Shown: positions 41,553 through 51,314 of the stretch, one piece after another
Numbering within the stretch: the first letter of the stretch is position 1
How the letters are laid out: each line of letters starts with the position of its first letter
Origin: Terrimonas pollutisoli
GTDB lineage: Bacteria; Bacteroidota; Bacteroidia; Chitinophagales; Chitinophagaceae
DNA length: 64,000 bases
Reading direction: 5' to 3'
Assembly: GCF_029360765.1 (NCBI RefSeq)
Contig: NZ_JARKNA010000001.1
Coordinates: forward strand, 930,001-994,000
The notes under the pieces: model-generated
Databases searched by the model: none
Told to the model about the DNA's origin: nothing
Seen by the model: only the letters and a program-made list of their open reading frames with translations
Made by a program: the position numbers and the translations under genes

Positions 41553-44500
41553 TTAATCATTGGTTTCTTTTGATTCAGCAGCTCTGATATATTCACTCGG
41601 TATTTTGCCAAACCTTTTTTTAAATTCCCTGCTAAAATGTCTTCGGTCATAGTAGCCGACTGCATAAGCTATCTCGTTTACCGTTTGTTTTTTTTGTTGG
41701 AGCAGTATTGCCGCTTTTTTGAGCCGGAGTGATTTTACAAATTCATTCACGGACATATCTGTTACTGCTTTTATTTTCTTGTACAGAACCGGGGCGCTCA
41801 TACCTACTTTTTTTGAAAGCATTTCGACGCCAAATTCCGGATCATCTATATGGTCTTCCACTATCCGGATTACTTTCTCCAAAAATTCTTTATCTACCGT
41901 ATTGACAATACTATCTTCAACCGTATTAATGAGAGGGACATCAGCCTGATTTTCTTCAATGATATGCCTGCCGAATTTTTGTCGTAGTTTTTCTCTTGAA
42001 GCCAATAAATTTCTAACATTCAATTCCAGCACTTTTGTACTGAATGGTTTTGTGATATATACATCAGCACCGGTTTCCAGGCCACTTACCTGGTCGCTTT
42101 GAGAACTTTTAGCCGTGAGCAATATCACCGGTATATGACTGGTGCGCTCATCTGTTTTTAATTTCCCGCACAATTCAAAGCCATCCATTTCTGGCATCAT
42201 CACATCACTGATGACAAGATCGGGCACCTGGTCTGTAGCCGTCCTCCATCCCTGCAACCCATTTTCACATAACAGTACCTGGTATTGGCGACGAAAAGTT
42301 TGATGTATCAATGTTCTTATTTCGGGATTGTCTTCTGCGATAAGAATTGTAAACTCCTTATTCCCGTCATCTTCCGGAAGTTCGTTTACAACGGCCGGTG
42401 GTGGCAGCTTTTCCGTTCCTGGCATGCCAGCGCTTTCTTCACATGTGACAGGCAACAAATAATCCGTTCCTTCAAAATGTTTATTGCCCTGCAGAAGTGT
42501 TACCGTAAAAATGGTTTTGCCTTCCCTGTCATTGGTTGCCGCTTCGCTTTCTACTTTTATATTTCCCTTATGCAACTCTACAATGTGCCTGGTCAATGCA
42601 AGTCCAATCCCATAGCCCGTATTTTGCAAACCATGATCAGCTACCTGGAAAAAATTGGTAAATAATTTATCTAAGTATTGCGGCGCTATACCTCTGCCAT
42701 TGTCTTTTACCGATATGGACACACTCTTTTCTTTCTGTTCTGCATGGAGAATGATCTGCCCATCGGCCGGCGTAAACTTAAATGCATTTGCCAGAAGGTT
42801 GAAAAAAACTTTTTCTAACTGTTCCTTGTCAAAATAGAGAGGTACGTCATCGGCGTCATGAATAAAAGATATTTTAATATTTTTTGCCAATGATAACTCG
42901 CGGAAACTTGTATAAATATCCTGGAGAAATGGAATAAGATTGTAGCGGGCGACACGTAATTTTAAATGTTGCGTTTCCGCTTTACGGAAATCCATCAGTT
43001 CGCTTACCAATTTTAATAAGCGGTTAGCGTTGCCTTTCACCTGGGCCAATTGCTGGTGTTCAAATTCATCTTTCTTTTTTTGATCAAGCAAGTGGTCGAC
43101 TGGCGCCATGATGAGCGTCAGGTGTGTTCTTATCTCGTGAGAAATATTGGTAAAAAAATTCAGTTTTAACTGGTGCAGTTCATCTTCTTTCTTCAGCAAG
43201 GCTTTCAGAAAAAAGAATCTTGTTACAAAAAACAATATGGCAGCCAGCAGGACGGCATAAATACAATAAGCCCACCAGGTAAGCCAGAACGGGGGCAGGA
43301 TTTTTACGTTAATAGAGACAGGCTCACTCCATATACCATCATTGTTAGCACCCTTTACCCATAGCGTATAGCTTCCCGGTGAAAGGTTGGTATAAGTAGC
43401 TGACGGCGTCGTTGTTTCCCTCCAGTTTCTGTCAAATCCATCCAGCTTGTACGCATACTTGTTTTTACTGCTTTTGATAAAATTCAATAAAGCAAATTCA
43501 ATGGTAAATACATCCTGGTTGTGTTTGAATTCAAGTTCTTTGGCAAAAGCTATGTTTTCCTTGAGCAGCTTATCATCACCATTTATCTCTATATTATCAT
43601 TAAACAACTTCAGTCCTGTAAATACAACTGTTGCTGTGTGTCTGTTTGTTTCAATTTTGTCGGGGAAAAAGCTGGTGATACCATTAAGTCCTCCAAAGAA
43701 AAATTCTCCCTTGCTGTCTTTCAGGTAAGAATTGTAATTGAATTCATTTCCTGGCAGCCCGTCCCTCGCAGTATAGGTTTGAGCTGTGTTTCGTAAGGGA
43801 TCAAACTTTATCAATCCTTTATTTGAGCTTAACCAAAGATTTCCTTTATCATCCTGGAGTAATCCGAAAATATTAGTATTCGACAATTCACCCGAAGCTG
43901 TATAGCGTATGATTTGTTTATTTCCTGTGTTGTAGCTGGCAAGCCCGCCATACGCCAGGCCAAACCAAATATTACCTTTCTCATCATCAAGAATACAATT
44001 CACAGCAAGAGTAGAGTCAATGATGCTGGCGGTACTGCCTGAAACTAAGTAAACACCCCTTGCTGTACCTATCCAAATATTTTTATGATTATCCTCATAC
44101 ATTGTATTCGCCAGGGGTGGAAGAAATTTTATCTCAGCATTTGCGTTCAACAGTTCCAGCGCTGTTTTATTTCTTTTAAAAATTTGAATGCCTGCCTGTG
44201 TGCTTACCCATAAGCGGCGATTACTGTCTTCCAGCAATGAACCTATTTCGCTGTTAAGTGTCGCCGGATCGTTTTCTTTATACAAGTGGCGGATAAATAT
44301 TTTTTTCTCCCTGTCAAAAACGTTTAACCCACCTCCATGAGTGCCGATCCAGGGATTACCATCCTTATCGAGGTAAACAACTTTTACGAGATTTGAACCA
44401 AGGCTGGATGGATCGTTCAGTTTGTTTTTATACACAGTAAATACACCCGATGCCTGATCCAAATAATTCAAGCCTCCGCCTTCCGTGCCAATCCATAAAT

Positions 44501-45662
44501 TATGCTGCTTATCTTCTACGATACTGCTCACAACGTTATTGCTAAGGCTGGATGGGCTACTATTATTTTGAACGATGTTAAAAGACGTGCTATAAGAATA
44601 AATGCTATTGGCGCCTCCAAAATAAGTGCCTACCCACATAGAGCCATTGTTGTCTTCAAAAATGCTGTAAATAGAATTCTGGCTCAGGCTTTTTTTGTTA
44701 GCCGCATCATGCTGGTAAGAAGTAATCGTTTTTGTATTCGGATCAACGATACTGAGACCTTCTTGGGTACCGATCCATATCTTACCATTCCGTGCAGTAG
44801 TTACTTTCCGGATGTTATTATTAATAAGTCCGCTGGAAGAATTGTTCGTATGAAAGAAAGATACAAATGAATTGGCAACAGGATCATAAAGATTCACACC
44901 GTCGTTTTGCGTGCCGATCCATAACCTATGAAGCGAATCTTCTGAAATGTTTGTAATATAATTGGCGCTGAGGCTACCTGTTTTTCCCGGCACATGTTTA
45001 AACGTTTCATATTGATACCGGCCATTTGCCCATTTCATTTTTGTCAATCCATTATCGGTGCCGATCCATAGATTATGCTGATAGTCTTCTACGATTGACC
45101 GTACGATATTTCCTGCAATGCTGTTACCACCGGGAAAAGCATAGAAGGATTGGAATTCGTTCTTTTTGCGATCGGTCAGCAGGTGCAGGCCATTAGAACT
45201 GCCTACCCAGAGATTACCTTTTCTGTCTTCATAAACACAAAAAATATTTCCGGCCCTTACGCCGTTTATCCAGATCCTTTCAAAAATATCTTTCTTTGGG
45301 TCGTATTTATCCAATCCACTCCTGGTACCTACCCACAAGGTTTGACGTGAATCACAAAAAAGAGAGGTAATAACATCACTGGAAATACTGGAGCTATCCT
45401 TACTATTATATCTGTAAACCCGGAACCGGGTACCATCGTAACGGTTCAGGCCAATTTGGGTGCCAAACCACATAAATCCCGTTGCATCCTGCATAACCGA
45501 TAACACGGAGCTGCTTGACAAACCGTTTTCTACCGCCAGGCGATTGAAGGCCATGTTTTGCCCATAACTATTTTTCGTGCCGGTAAAACATGACAATCCG
45601 ACGGCAACACACAGCACTGATATCTTTCTCCAAATCATTGAAACAAAATTAGAGTAAGACAT
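41553..45662 (-). CDS. Hybrid two-component system regulator of the PUL (HTCS)
   Basis: 1369 residues; a second ATG at 45638 gives MIWRKISVLCVAVGLSCF as a neater signal peptide. Residues 35-715 are two-component-regulator propeller (Reg_prop) repeats such as FMWFGTQIGLNRYDG and NLWIGTDNGLTKM. A Y_Y_Y domain comes at about 720-790 (YKLDGFDRNWRET), a membrane segment at 797-820, then HisKA, HATPase (VFFNLLANAFKFTPADG), receiver (ISDVMMPEMDGFEL, Asp near 1149) and an AraC helix-turn-helix (about 1261-1369, VGYYDRRHFSREFKKRFGKI). The periplasmic sensor should bind a sugar product and drive transcription of the divergent SusC operon. The H-box reads SHEIRTHLTLI, with His where Pro is nearly invariant. 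Confidence 0.95.
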   Translation of the reverse strand: MSYSNFVSMIWRKISVLCVAVGLSCFTGTKNSYGQNMAFNRLAVENGLSSSSVLSVMQDATGFMWFGTQIGLNRYDGTRFRVYRYNSKDSSSISSDVITSLFCDSRQTLWVGTRSGLDKYDPKKDIFERIWINGVRAGNIFCVYEDRKGNLWVGSSNGLHLLTDRKKNEFQSFYAFPGGNSIAGNIVRSIVEDYQHNLWIGTDNGLTKMKWANGRYQYETFKHVPGKTGSLSANYITNISEDSLHRLWIGTQNDGVNLYDPVANSFVSFFHTNNSSSGLINNNIRKVTTARNGKIWIGTQEGLSIVDPNTKTITSYQHDAANKKSLSQNSIYSIFEDNNGSMWVGTYFGGANSIYSYSTSFNIVQNNSSPSSLSNNVVSSIVEDKQHNLWIGTEGGGLNYLDQASGVFTVYKNKLNDPSSLGSNLVKVVYLDKDGNPWIGTHGGGLNVFDREKKIFIRHLYKENDPATLNSEIGSLLEDSNRRLWVSTQAGIQIFKRNKTALELLNANAEIKFLPPLANTMYEDNHKNIWIGTARGVYLVSGSTASIIDSTLAVNCILDDEKGNIWFGLAYGGLASYNTGNKQIIRYTASGELSNTNIFGLLQDDKGNLWLSSNKGLIKFDPLRNTAQTYTARDGLPGNEFNYNSYLKDSKGEFFFGGLNGITSFFPDKIETNRHTATVVFTGLKLFNDNIEINGDDKLLKENIAFAKELEFKHNQDVFTIEFALLNFIKSSKNKYAYKLDGFDRNWRETTTPSATYTNLSPGSYTLWVKGANNDGIWSEPVSINVKILPPFWLTWWAYCIYAVLLAAILFFVTRFFFLKALLKKEDELHQLKLNFFTNISHEIRTHLTLIMAPVDHLLDQKKKDEFEHQQLAQVKGNANRLLKLVSELMDFRKAETQHLKLRVARYNLIPFLQDIYTSFRELSLAKNIKISFIHDADDVPLYFDKEQLEKVFFNLLANAFKFTPADGQIILHAEQKEKSVSISVKDNGRGIAPQYLDKLFTNFFQVADHGLQNTGYGIGLALTRHIVELHKGNIKVESEAATNDREGKTIFTVTLLQGNKHFEGTDYLLPVTCEESAGMPGTEKLPPPAVVNELPEDDGNKEFTILIAEDNPEIRTLIHQTFRRQYQVLLCENGLQGWRTATDQVPDLVISDVMMPEMDGFELCGKLKTDERTSHIPVILLTAKSSQSDQVSGLETGADVYITKPFSTKVLELNVRNLLASREKLRQKFGRHIIEENQADVPLINTVEDSIVNTVDKEFLEKVIRIVEDHIDDPEFGVEMLSKKVGMSAPVLYKKIKAVTDMSVNEFVKSLRLKKAAILLQQKKQTVNEIAYAVGYYDRRHFSREFKKRFGKIPSEYIRAAESKETND

Positions 45663-46047
45663 TTACCTGATCTCACTTTTTCAAGAACCATTTTTTGAAA
45701 AGAACGCAAAAATGGAAATAATCTTTATTGAAAAGCAACATCTTACATTAAGTTTAAAAAAATCACACCATTCTTTTAGGATCCTCACACCTCCTTTCTT
45801 ATATACGATAATAGTTTAGAGGCAGCATTATGTAAGATAACTGGATGAATACAATTTCCGGATCTTAAAACAGACTATTAATTATAAAACGATTGCCAAA
45901 ACCAAAATTAGCCAATGAAAAAAAGTCCTCCTTTTTGACCATCCTTTGCCCGTTTCCTGGGGGTCACGTCCTGACGAAAATAATAAGGATTGATTTTTAA
46001 ATACTCCGCCAAACGTTAATCCAATCATTAATTACAAAAAGAAAAGA
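45663..46047. promoter_or_regulatory. 385-bp divergent control region between HTCS and SusC genes
   Basis: No gene. An inverted repeat TTTTCAA / TTGAAAA with 10-base spacer is at 45678-45701, 16 bp from the HTCS start. A TTTTTGCG stretch on the minus strand (near 45704-45712) resembles a -7 box for the HTCS gene, and ATCCTTTG near 45945 resembles one for SusC with about 95 bp of leader. HTCS binding sites usually lie just before susC; no repeated half-site stood out. Confidence 0.4.
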
Positions 46048-49000
46048 ATGCAAAAAAAACTGCTTGTCAAAAAAATGCTGCTGTTGGTGACTGCCATAAG
46101 TCTATATGGCCTTGCCATGGCACAATCCGTTACCGGAAAGGTAAACGGTCAAAACAATACACCCCTCTCCGGCGTATCGGTGCAAATCAAAAACTCCTCA
46201 AAAGGTGTAACTACTAATGGCAATGGAGAATTTTCCATTGATGCGGCACAGGGCACTGTGTTGGTTGTTTCTTATGTAGGGCATAAATCACAAGAAGTAA
46301 AAGTAAGCGGGGCCTCTCTGCTGATTAGTTTGGAGCAAGGTGCTGATAATGTTTTGTCAGATGTGGTTGTTGTTGGTTATGGCACCCAGAAAAGATCAAG
46401 TGTAACCGGCGCCATCCTATCGGTAAATAATGAAGTAATTAAAGATCGCCCCGTTACCAATACAATGGCAGCGCTGCAGGGTGCAGTTCCCGGGCTTGTT
46501 ATAACCAGGACCAACGGACAACCCGGTAATGAAAAATGGAAGGCGCAGATCAGGGGGATCACTTCTTTAGGCACCCAAAATTCTCCTTTAATAATTATTG
46601 ACGGAGTGGAAGGTGAACTGGAATCATTAAACCCGAATGACATACAAAATATTTCTGTTTTGGAAGATGCGGCATCTGCAGCAATTTATGGTGCTAAGGC
46701 TGGCGCAGGAGTTATTTTAGTCACCACCAAAAGTGGAAAGCTTAATCAAAAACCAAAGCTGGAGCTATCAAGCATATTCACAAACAGAAAACCTTATGCA
46801 AGACCTGAACTCATCAGCTCGGCTGACCAGGCCAGGTTGCAAAATGCAGCGCAGTTTAATACCAACCAAACTACTGCCTTTACTGATGAGCAAATTAAAT
46901 GGATGGATGATCCGGATGTCAATGAGATATATAATACCGGCACTAAAGCATGGGATTATTATTACAATCATAACCTTGTTGATATACTGATGAGAGAATC
47001 CAGCCCTCAGCAAAATCATAATATTTCGTTGAGTGGCGGTACGGATAAATCAAATTACCTGTTTTCATTCGGTTACCTGTCACAGAAAGGCGTATTCAAC
47101 TTTGGACCGGACAAATACGACAGGTATAATACCCGCCTTAATTATAACACCAGGTTTAACAGCAAGATCAGTCTTGACGCGAGACTGGCGTTTTCCAAAG
47201 AGAATATCCTGGCTCCGTCTGTAGCTGCTGACGGCGACGGCGGTTTAATTTATAATATCTATTCGATAAGAGCTGCACGTAATCCCATTTTCGCGCCGGG
47301 CACTACTGATAAATATGCTTTTATTGGAACGATCTCAAACGCTTATCCCATATTAAAGGACGGTGGATATAACGACCGGGATGATTACAAGCTGAACGGC
47401 GTTTTTGCGCTTTCTGCTAAAAGTGTTTTGAAAGGATTGGATTTGAAACTTGTTTACAGTCCGGGATTGCGTGTATCTAACCAGGAAATTTTCGGCAGAA
47501 CGGTACCACGTTGGAGTATTGATCCCAATAAAAACCTGATAGCAGGTACGCCTATTAACCAGACGAATTCTTTTACCAAAAACAGGAATAATTATTTTAC
47601 GCAAAACCTCCAGGCATTAGTAGATTATGATCATTCTGTCGGTAAGCACAATTTTCATGCGCTGGGCGGATTCGAATACAGGTATTACAACTATGATGCT
47701 GTAATGGCCAGGCAAAGAGCTTTATTGCTGAATGATTTTGCTACCTTAAATTATACCACCCTGGCCAATGCAGACGTGAGTAATGTAAGGGATAATATCC
47801 AAAGGAATGTATGGGTATCTTATTTCGGGCGCCTTACTTATAATTTTGATGAGAAGTATTACCTCGAAGCCATTTTGAGAAATGATGCTAGCTCCCGCCT
47901 GGCCCCGGGCTATCAAAACCATACTTTTCCCGGTGTTTCATTAGCGTGGCGTGTATCACAGGAAAATTGGTTCAGGAATACTGTTGATTGGATCGATGAA
48001 TTGAAATTGAGAGCTTCCTACGGTACTGCGGGTGGTGCGCAAACTGCAGACCTGAATGCCAACAACTACGATTTCCAGGCCACTTTATCTGCGGGAGCTT
48101 ATCCGTTTAATGATGCCCGTACAGCTTATATTTATCAGGCTGATTTGCCAGCTGAAAGTAAAGGATGGGAGGTGATCAAAACATCTAACGTGGGTGTTGA
48201 TGTATCAATGCTCAGAAGAAGATTGTCTTTGACATTTGATTATTTCGTAAGAAATAATGATGATGTTTTTGCTGAAGTGCAACTGCCACAAGTATTGGGG
48301 GTAACACCCAATAACCAGAACATCGCATCTGTACGAGTGAAGGGATGGGGAGCGGTAGTAAACTGGAAAGATGTTTTCAGAAATGGTAGTTATTTTATTT
48401 CCGCCAACCTGAGTGATAATACAAACAAGGTAACAAAATACGAGGGTTCATTTGCCTATACCGCAGGTATCAATTCCAACCTTCCCGGCATGCCGGTCAA
48501 TTCAATTTTCGGATACCGCACGAACGGGTATTTTAATTCACAAGATGAATTACAGGGCGCTCCCGTTCTTTCCAATGCTACCGGTGTAGGAGATATAAAG
48601 TATGCAGACATTAATAAAGATGGAAGAATCACCAGTGGAATAGGAACAGCTGAGAATCACGGTGATCTTGTATACTTAGGCAACACCAATTCACGCTACA
48701 CGTTTGGTTTAAATGCCGGCATTAACTGGAAGGGTTTTGACTTGTCCTTTCTGGTCAATGGTGTAGGTAAAAGAACGATTTTACTCGACCCTACATCTTC
48801 CATAGCATTTTATGACAGTTGGAGAATGCCCTGGGCTATTCACCAGGATTACTGGACGCCAGAAAATACAGATGCACGGTTTCCTAAATTAAGAATGGGT
48901 GACCGTGTTAATAACGCCCCTTCTTCCAAATGGATACAGGATGCCAGTTACATACGTTTAAAAAACCTGCAATTGGGTTATACCCTTGCCAGGAAGCAAC

Positions 49001-49167
49001 ACCATTTAAAATTCATTGACAATATCAGGGTTTATGTCAGTGGCCAGGATCTATGGGAAAAAACGGGAATGTGGTTTGATTACTATGATCCTGAAAATAC
49101 AGACAGGATAAGCTTCTCCTATCCATTGTGGCGCAGTTATTCAGTGGGACTGAATGTGACTTTCTAA
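46048..49167 (+). CDS. SusC/RagA-family TonB-linked outer-membrane transporter
   Basis: 1039 residues. Signal peptide to LYGLAMAQ, carboxypeptidase-D regulatory-like domain (26-100, PLSGVSVQIKNSSKGVTTNG), TonB box/plug entry DVVVVGYGTQKRSSVTGAI near 105, plug (AALQGAVPGLVITRTNGQPG, GAKAGAGVILVTTKSG) and a large beta-barrel ending in SVGLNVTF with a terminal aromatic. It imports glycan oligomers captured by the SusD partner 131 bp downstream. The ligand is unknown. Confidence 0.95.
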   Translation: MQKKLLVKKMLLLVTAISLYGLAMAQSVTGKVNGQNNTPLSGVSVQIKNSSKGVTTNGNGEFSIDAAQGTVLVVSYVGHKSQEVKVSGASLLISLEQGADNVLSDVVVVGYGTQKRSSVTGAILSVNNEVIKDRPVTNTMAALQGAVPGLVITRTNGQPGNEKWKAQIRGITSLGTQNSPLIIIDGVEGELESLNPNDIQNISVLEDAASAAIYGAKAGAGVILVTTKSGKLNQKPKLELSSIFTNRKPYARPELISSADQARLQNAAQFNTNQTTAFTDEQIKWMDDPDVNEIYNTGTKAWDYYYNHNLVDILMRESSPQQNHNISLSGGTDKSNYLFSFGYLSQKGVFNFGPDKYDRYNTRLNYNTRFNSKISLDARLAFSKENILAPSVAADGDGGLIYNIYSIRAARNPIFAPGTTDKYAFIGTISNAYPILKDGGYNDRDDYKLNGVFALSAKSVLKGLDLKLVYSPGLRVSNQEIFGRTVPRWSIDPNKNLIAGTPINQTNSFTKNRNNYFTQNLQALVDYDHSVGKHNFHALGGFEYRYYNYDAVMARQRALLLNDFATLNYTTLANADVSNVRDNIQRNVWVSYFGRLTYNFDEKYYLEAILRNDASSRLAPGYQNHTFPGVSLAWRVSQENWFRNTVDWIDELKLRASYGTAGGAQTADLNANNYDFQATLSAGAYPFNDARTAYIYQADLPAESKGWEVIKTSNVGVDVSMLRRRLSLTFDYFVRNNDDVFAEVQLPQVLGVTPNNQNIASVRVKGWGAVVNWKDVFRNGSYFISANLSDNTNKVTKYEGSFAYTAGINSNLPGMPVNSIFGYRTNGYFNSQDELQGAPVLSNATGVGDIKYADINKDGRITSGIGTAENHGDLVYLGNTNSRYTFGLNAGINWKGFDLSFLVNGVGKRTILLDPTSSIAFYDSWRMPWAIHQDYWTPENTDARFPKLRMGDRVNNAPSSKWIQDASYIRLKNLQLGYTLARKQHHLKFIDNIRVYVSGQDLWEKTGMWFDYYDPENTDRISFSYPLWRSYSVGLNVTF

Positions 49168-49297
49168 TAACACCAATCACTTTTTAATAACAAAGAGTAA
49201 CAAAACGAGCCATAAAAATTTTCGAGCAATTTATACCAACCGCGATGAAAACTTTTATGGTGAATTACATGTGGCCTAAAAACAATAAAATTAACAC

Positions 49298-51031
49298 ATG
49301 AAAAAGGTAATTATAAACTATATTTTTCTTCTGACAACAGGAGCTTTCTGCATAAGCATTGGCGGTTGCAAAAAGATGCTTGATCAGAAATCACAAACAA
49401 CCATTACGGACCCTGTTTTCTGGAAAACAACAAATGACCTGATTACCGGCACCAATTATTTGTACACCTTTCTTCCGGATATTAATACACCGTATGATGA
49501 TACGTACAGCGATATTGCCATGAGCATCCTCGGCTCACTCAATAATATTAGTAATGGGTCACGGGTTGCACCAGCTACATCTGGTCTTTGGGAGAGCCAA
49601 TACAAATTGATCAGGGCTGCGAATAATATTATTGAAAAATCAACAGGTATTACAGGTGACGATGCTGTAATCAAGAATTGTATTGGACAAGCCCGTTTTT
49701 TCAGGGCACTCGCTTATTTTAATCTGGTGCGGGCATTTGGCGATGTTCCCTATGTTGCTAAAACATTACTGCCAGGTGACCCTGAACTATACGGACCACG
49801 TGTAGCCAGGCAAACCATTATCACCTCAATGTATGAAGACCTGGATTTTGCTGCAGCCAATTGCCCACAGCCGGACCAGATTGCCAGCAGCACTTCACAG
49901 GCAGGGCAGATGGGAAAAGAATATGGAAGAATTACCCGTAGCGCAGCCCTGGCGTTTAAATCGAGGGTAGCGCTTTTTGAGGGAAGCTGGGAAAAATTTC
50001 ATACTGAAATGCAAGGTGCAAAAGATCCTAATAAACATTTCCAGGCGGCCATTGATGCGTGTAAAACAATTATTACGGAAGCAAAGCATAGTTTATTTGC
50101 CAAAGATGGGGCCAATAGCTTTCAAACATTATTCAGGTACCAAGGCGAGACTTATGCGAAGAACAAAGAAAATATCCTGGCCAGGTTATATGGACAAAAC
50201 CTGACAAACAATGTCAGCGGTCATAGTTATATGCGTACTGGTCTTACAGATGGTGCCAATGCCTCAACCAGGGCCTTCGTCACGATGGCTCTCTATTCTG
50301 ATGGATTGCCTGCTGGTAAGTCTCCGTTAGATTCGAATGGCAAAGAAGCGAATTTATTGACAGACTATAGTAACAGGGACCCGAGAATGGTACTGACCTT
50401 ATTCAAAAAAGGCGATCCCTATGTTTCTATCAATAGCAAGAATGTTACGTATGGTAATACCTACTATTATCAGCAACAAAAATATTGGTCAGGGCCGGAT
50501 GATTTTTTTAATTCAGGCAATGTATTCCTGGATTTTATAATTATCAGGTATGGTGAAGTGTTGTTGAATTATGCAGAGGCTTTATATGAGCTGAATGAAT
50601 CGATCACAGACGACGACCTGAATGCAACGATAAATCTTCTACGAAAAAGAGCTACCAACAACAACACAGCCTTGCTTCCTCTTCTTACCAATGAATTTGT
50701 GACAACAAATGGTTTAGATATGAGAGAAGAAATCAGAAGGGAAAGGACTATTGAGTTGGCTTTTGAAGGTTTCAGATACTGGGATTTACTAAGATGGAAG
50801 ACTGCTGAAAATGAGCTTCCCAAACCTTTGTTACAGCGTAAATATTTTCCTGCTGAAAACTATGGTACTGGCACTGCCGCGCCGAAAGTTTTATTGGATG
50901 GGTATATTGTTTTGGAACCCGCATCGGCCAGGAAGTTTGATGCAAGCAAGGATTATTTATGGCCAATTCCGACAACACAGATTGGACTTTACCCACCAGG
51001 AGTATTAACACAAAATCCCGGGTGGCAATAA
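49298..51031 (+). CDS. SusD/RagB-family surface lipoprotein
   Basis: 577 residues. Lipoprotein signal with Cys24 in SIGGCKKMLDQKS. TPR-rich SusD fold: FFRALAYFNLVRAFGDVPYV near 130-150 and the C-terminal ERTIELAFEGFRYWDLLRWK near 485-505 are family hallmarks, ending in WPIPTTQIGLYPPGVLTQNPGW. It sits over the SusC pore and captures the polysaccharide. A 10-bp hairpin follows the gene, separating susCD from the next. Confidence 0.95.
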   Translation: MKKVIINYIFLLTTGAFCISIGGCKKMLDQKSQTTITDPVFWKTTNDLITGTNYLYTFLPDINTPYDDTYSDIAMSILGSLNNISNGSRVAPATSGLWESQYKLIRAANNIIEKSTGITGDDAVIKNCIGQARFFRALAYFNLVRAFGDVPYVAKTLLPGDPELYGPRVARQTIITSMYEDLDFAAANCPQPDQIASSTSQAGQMGKEYGRITRSAALAFKSRVALFEGSWEKFHTEMQGAKDPNKHFQAAIDACKTIITEAKHSLFAKDGANSFQTLFRYQGETYAKNKENILARLYGQNLTNNVSGHSYMRTGLTDGANASTRAFVTMALYSDGLPAGKSPLDSNGKEANLLTDYSNRDPRMVLTLFKKGDPYVSINSKNVTYGNTYYYQQQKYWSGPDDFFNSGNVFLDFIIIRYGEVLLNYAEALYELNESITDDDLNATINLLRKRATNNNTALLPLLTNEFVTTNGLDMREEIRRERTIELAFEGFRYWDLLRWKTAENELPKPLLQRKYFPAENYGTGTAAPKVLLDGYIVLEPASARKFDASKDYLWPIPTTQIGLYPPGVLTQNPGWQ

Positions 51032-51167
51032 CAAGCATCAAAGAGACCCAGCCTTGGGGAAATGAGGAATGGGTTGATGAATGTTTTATTTAAATCAGAT
51101 CCGTAATACTCATGCTTTACTTTTTAAAATTATCAATGATTGTCTCATAAGCATTCGTTAAGCAGTC

Positions 51168-51194
51168 AGAACCCCGGTTTGGCCGGGGTTCTTT
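51168..51194 (+). terminator. Hairpin after susD
   Basis: 10-bp stem AGAACCCCGG / CCGGGGTTCT with a 5-base loop, followed by only TT and an A-run. It may be a partial terminator that lowers expression of the downstream PUL genes relative to susCD, or a 3' stabiliser. Confidence 0.6.
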
Positions 51195-51314
51195 AAAAAA
51201 AATGATACTTGCCTGGCAGGATTTTTTAAGAATCACATGGTACATCGAAGTTTTGAAAAGTGCTTACTCCGCGAAGATCATACAGCAAAAAAATTACAAC
51301 TAAAACAAAAGTTT

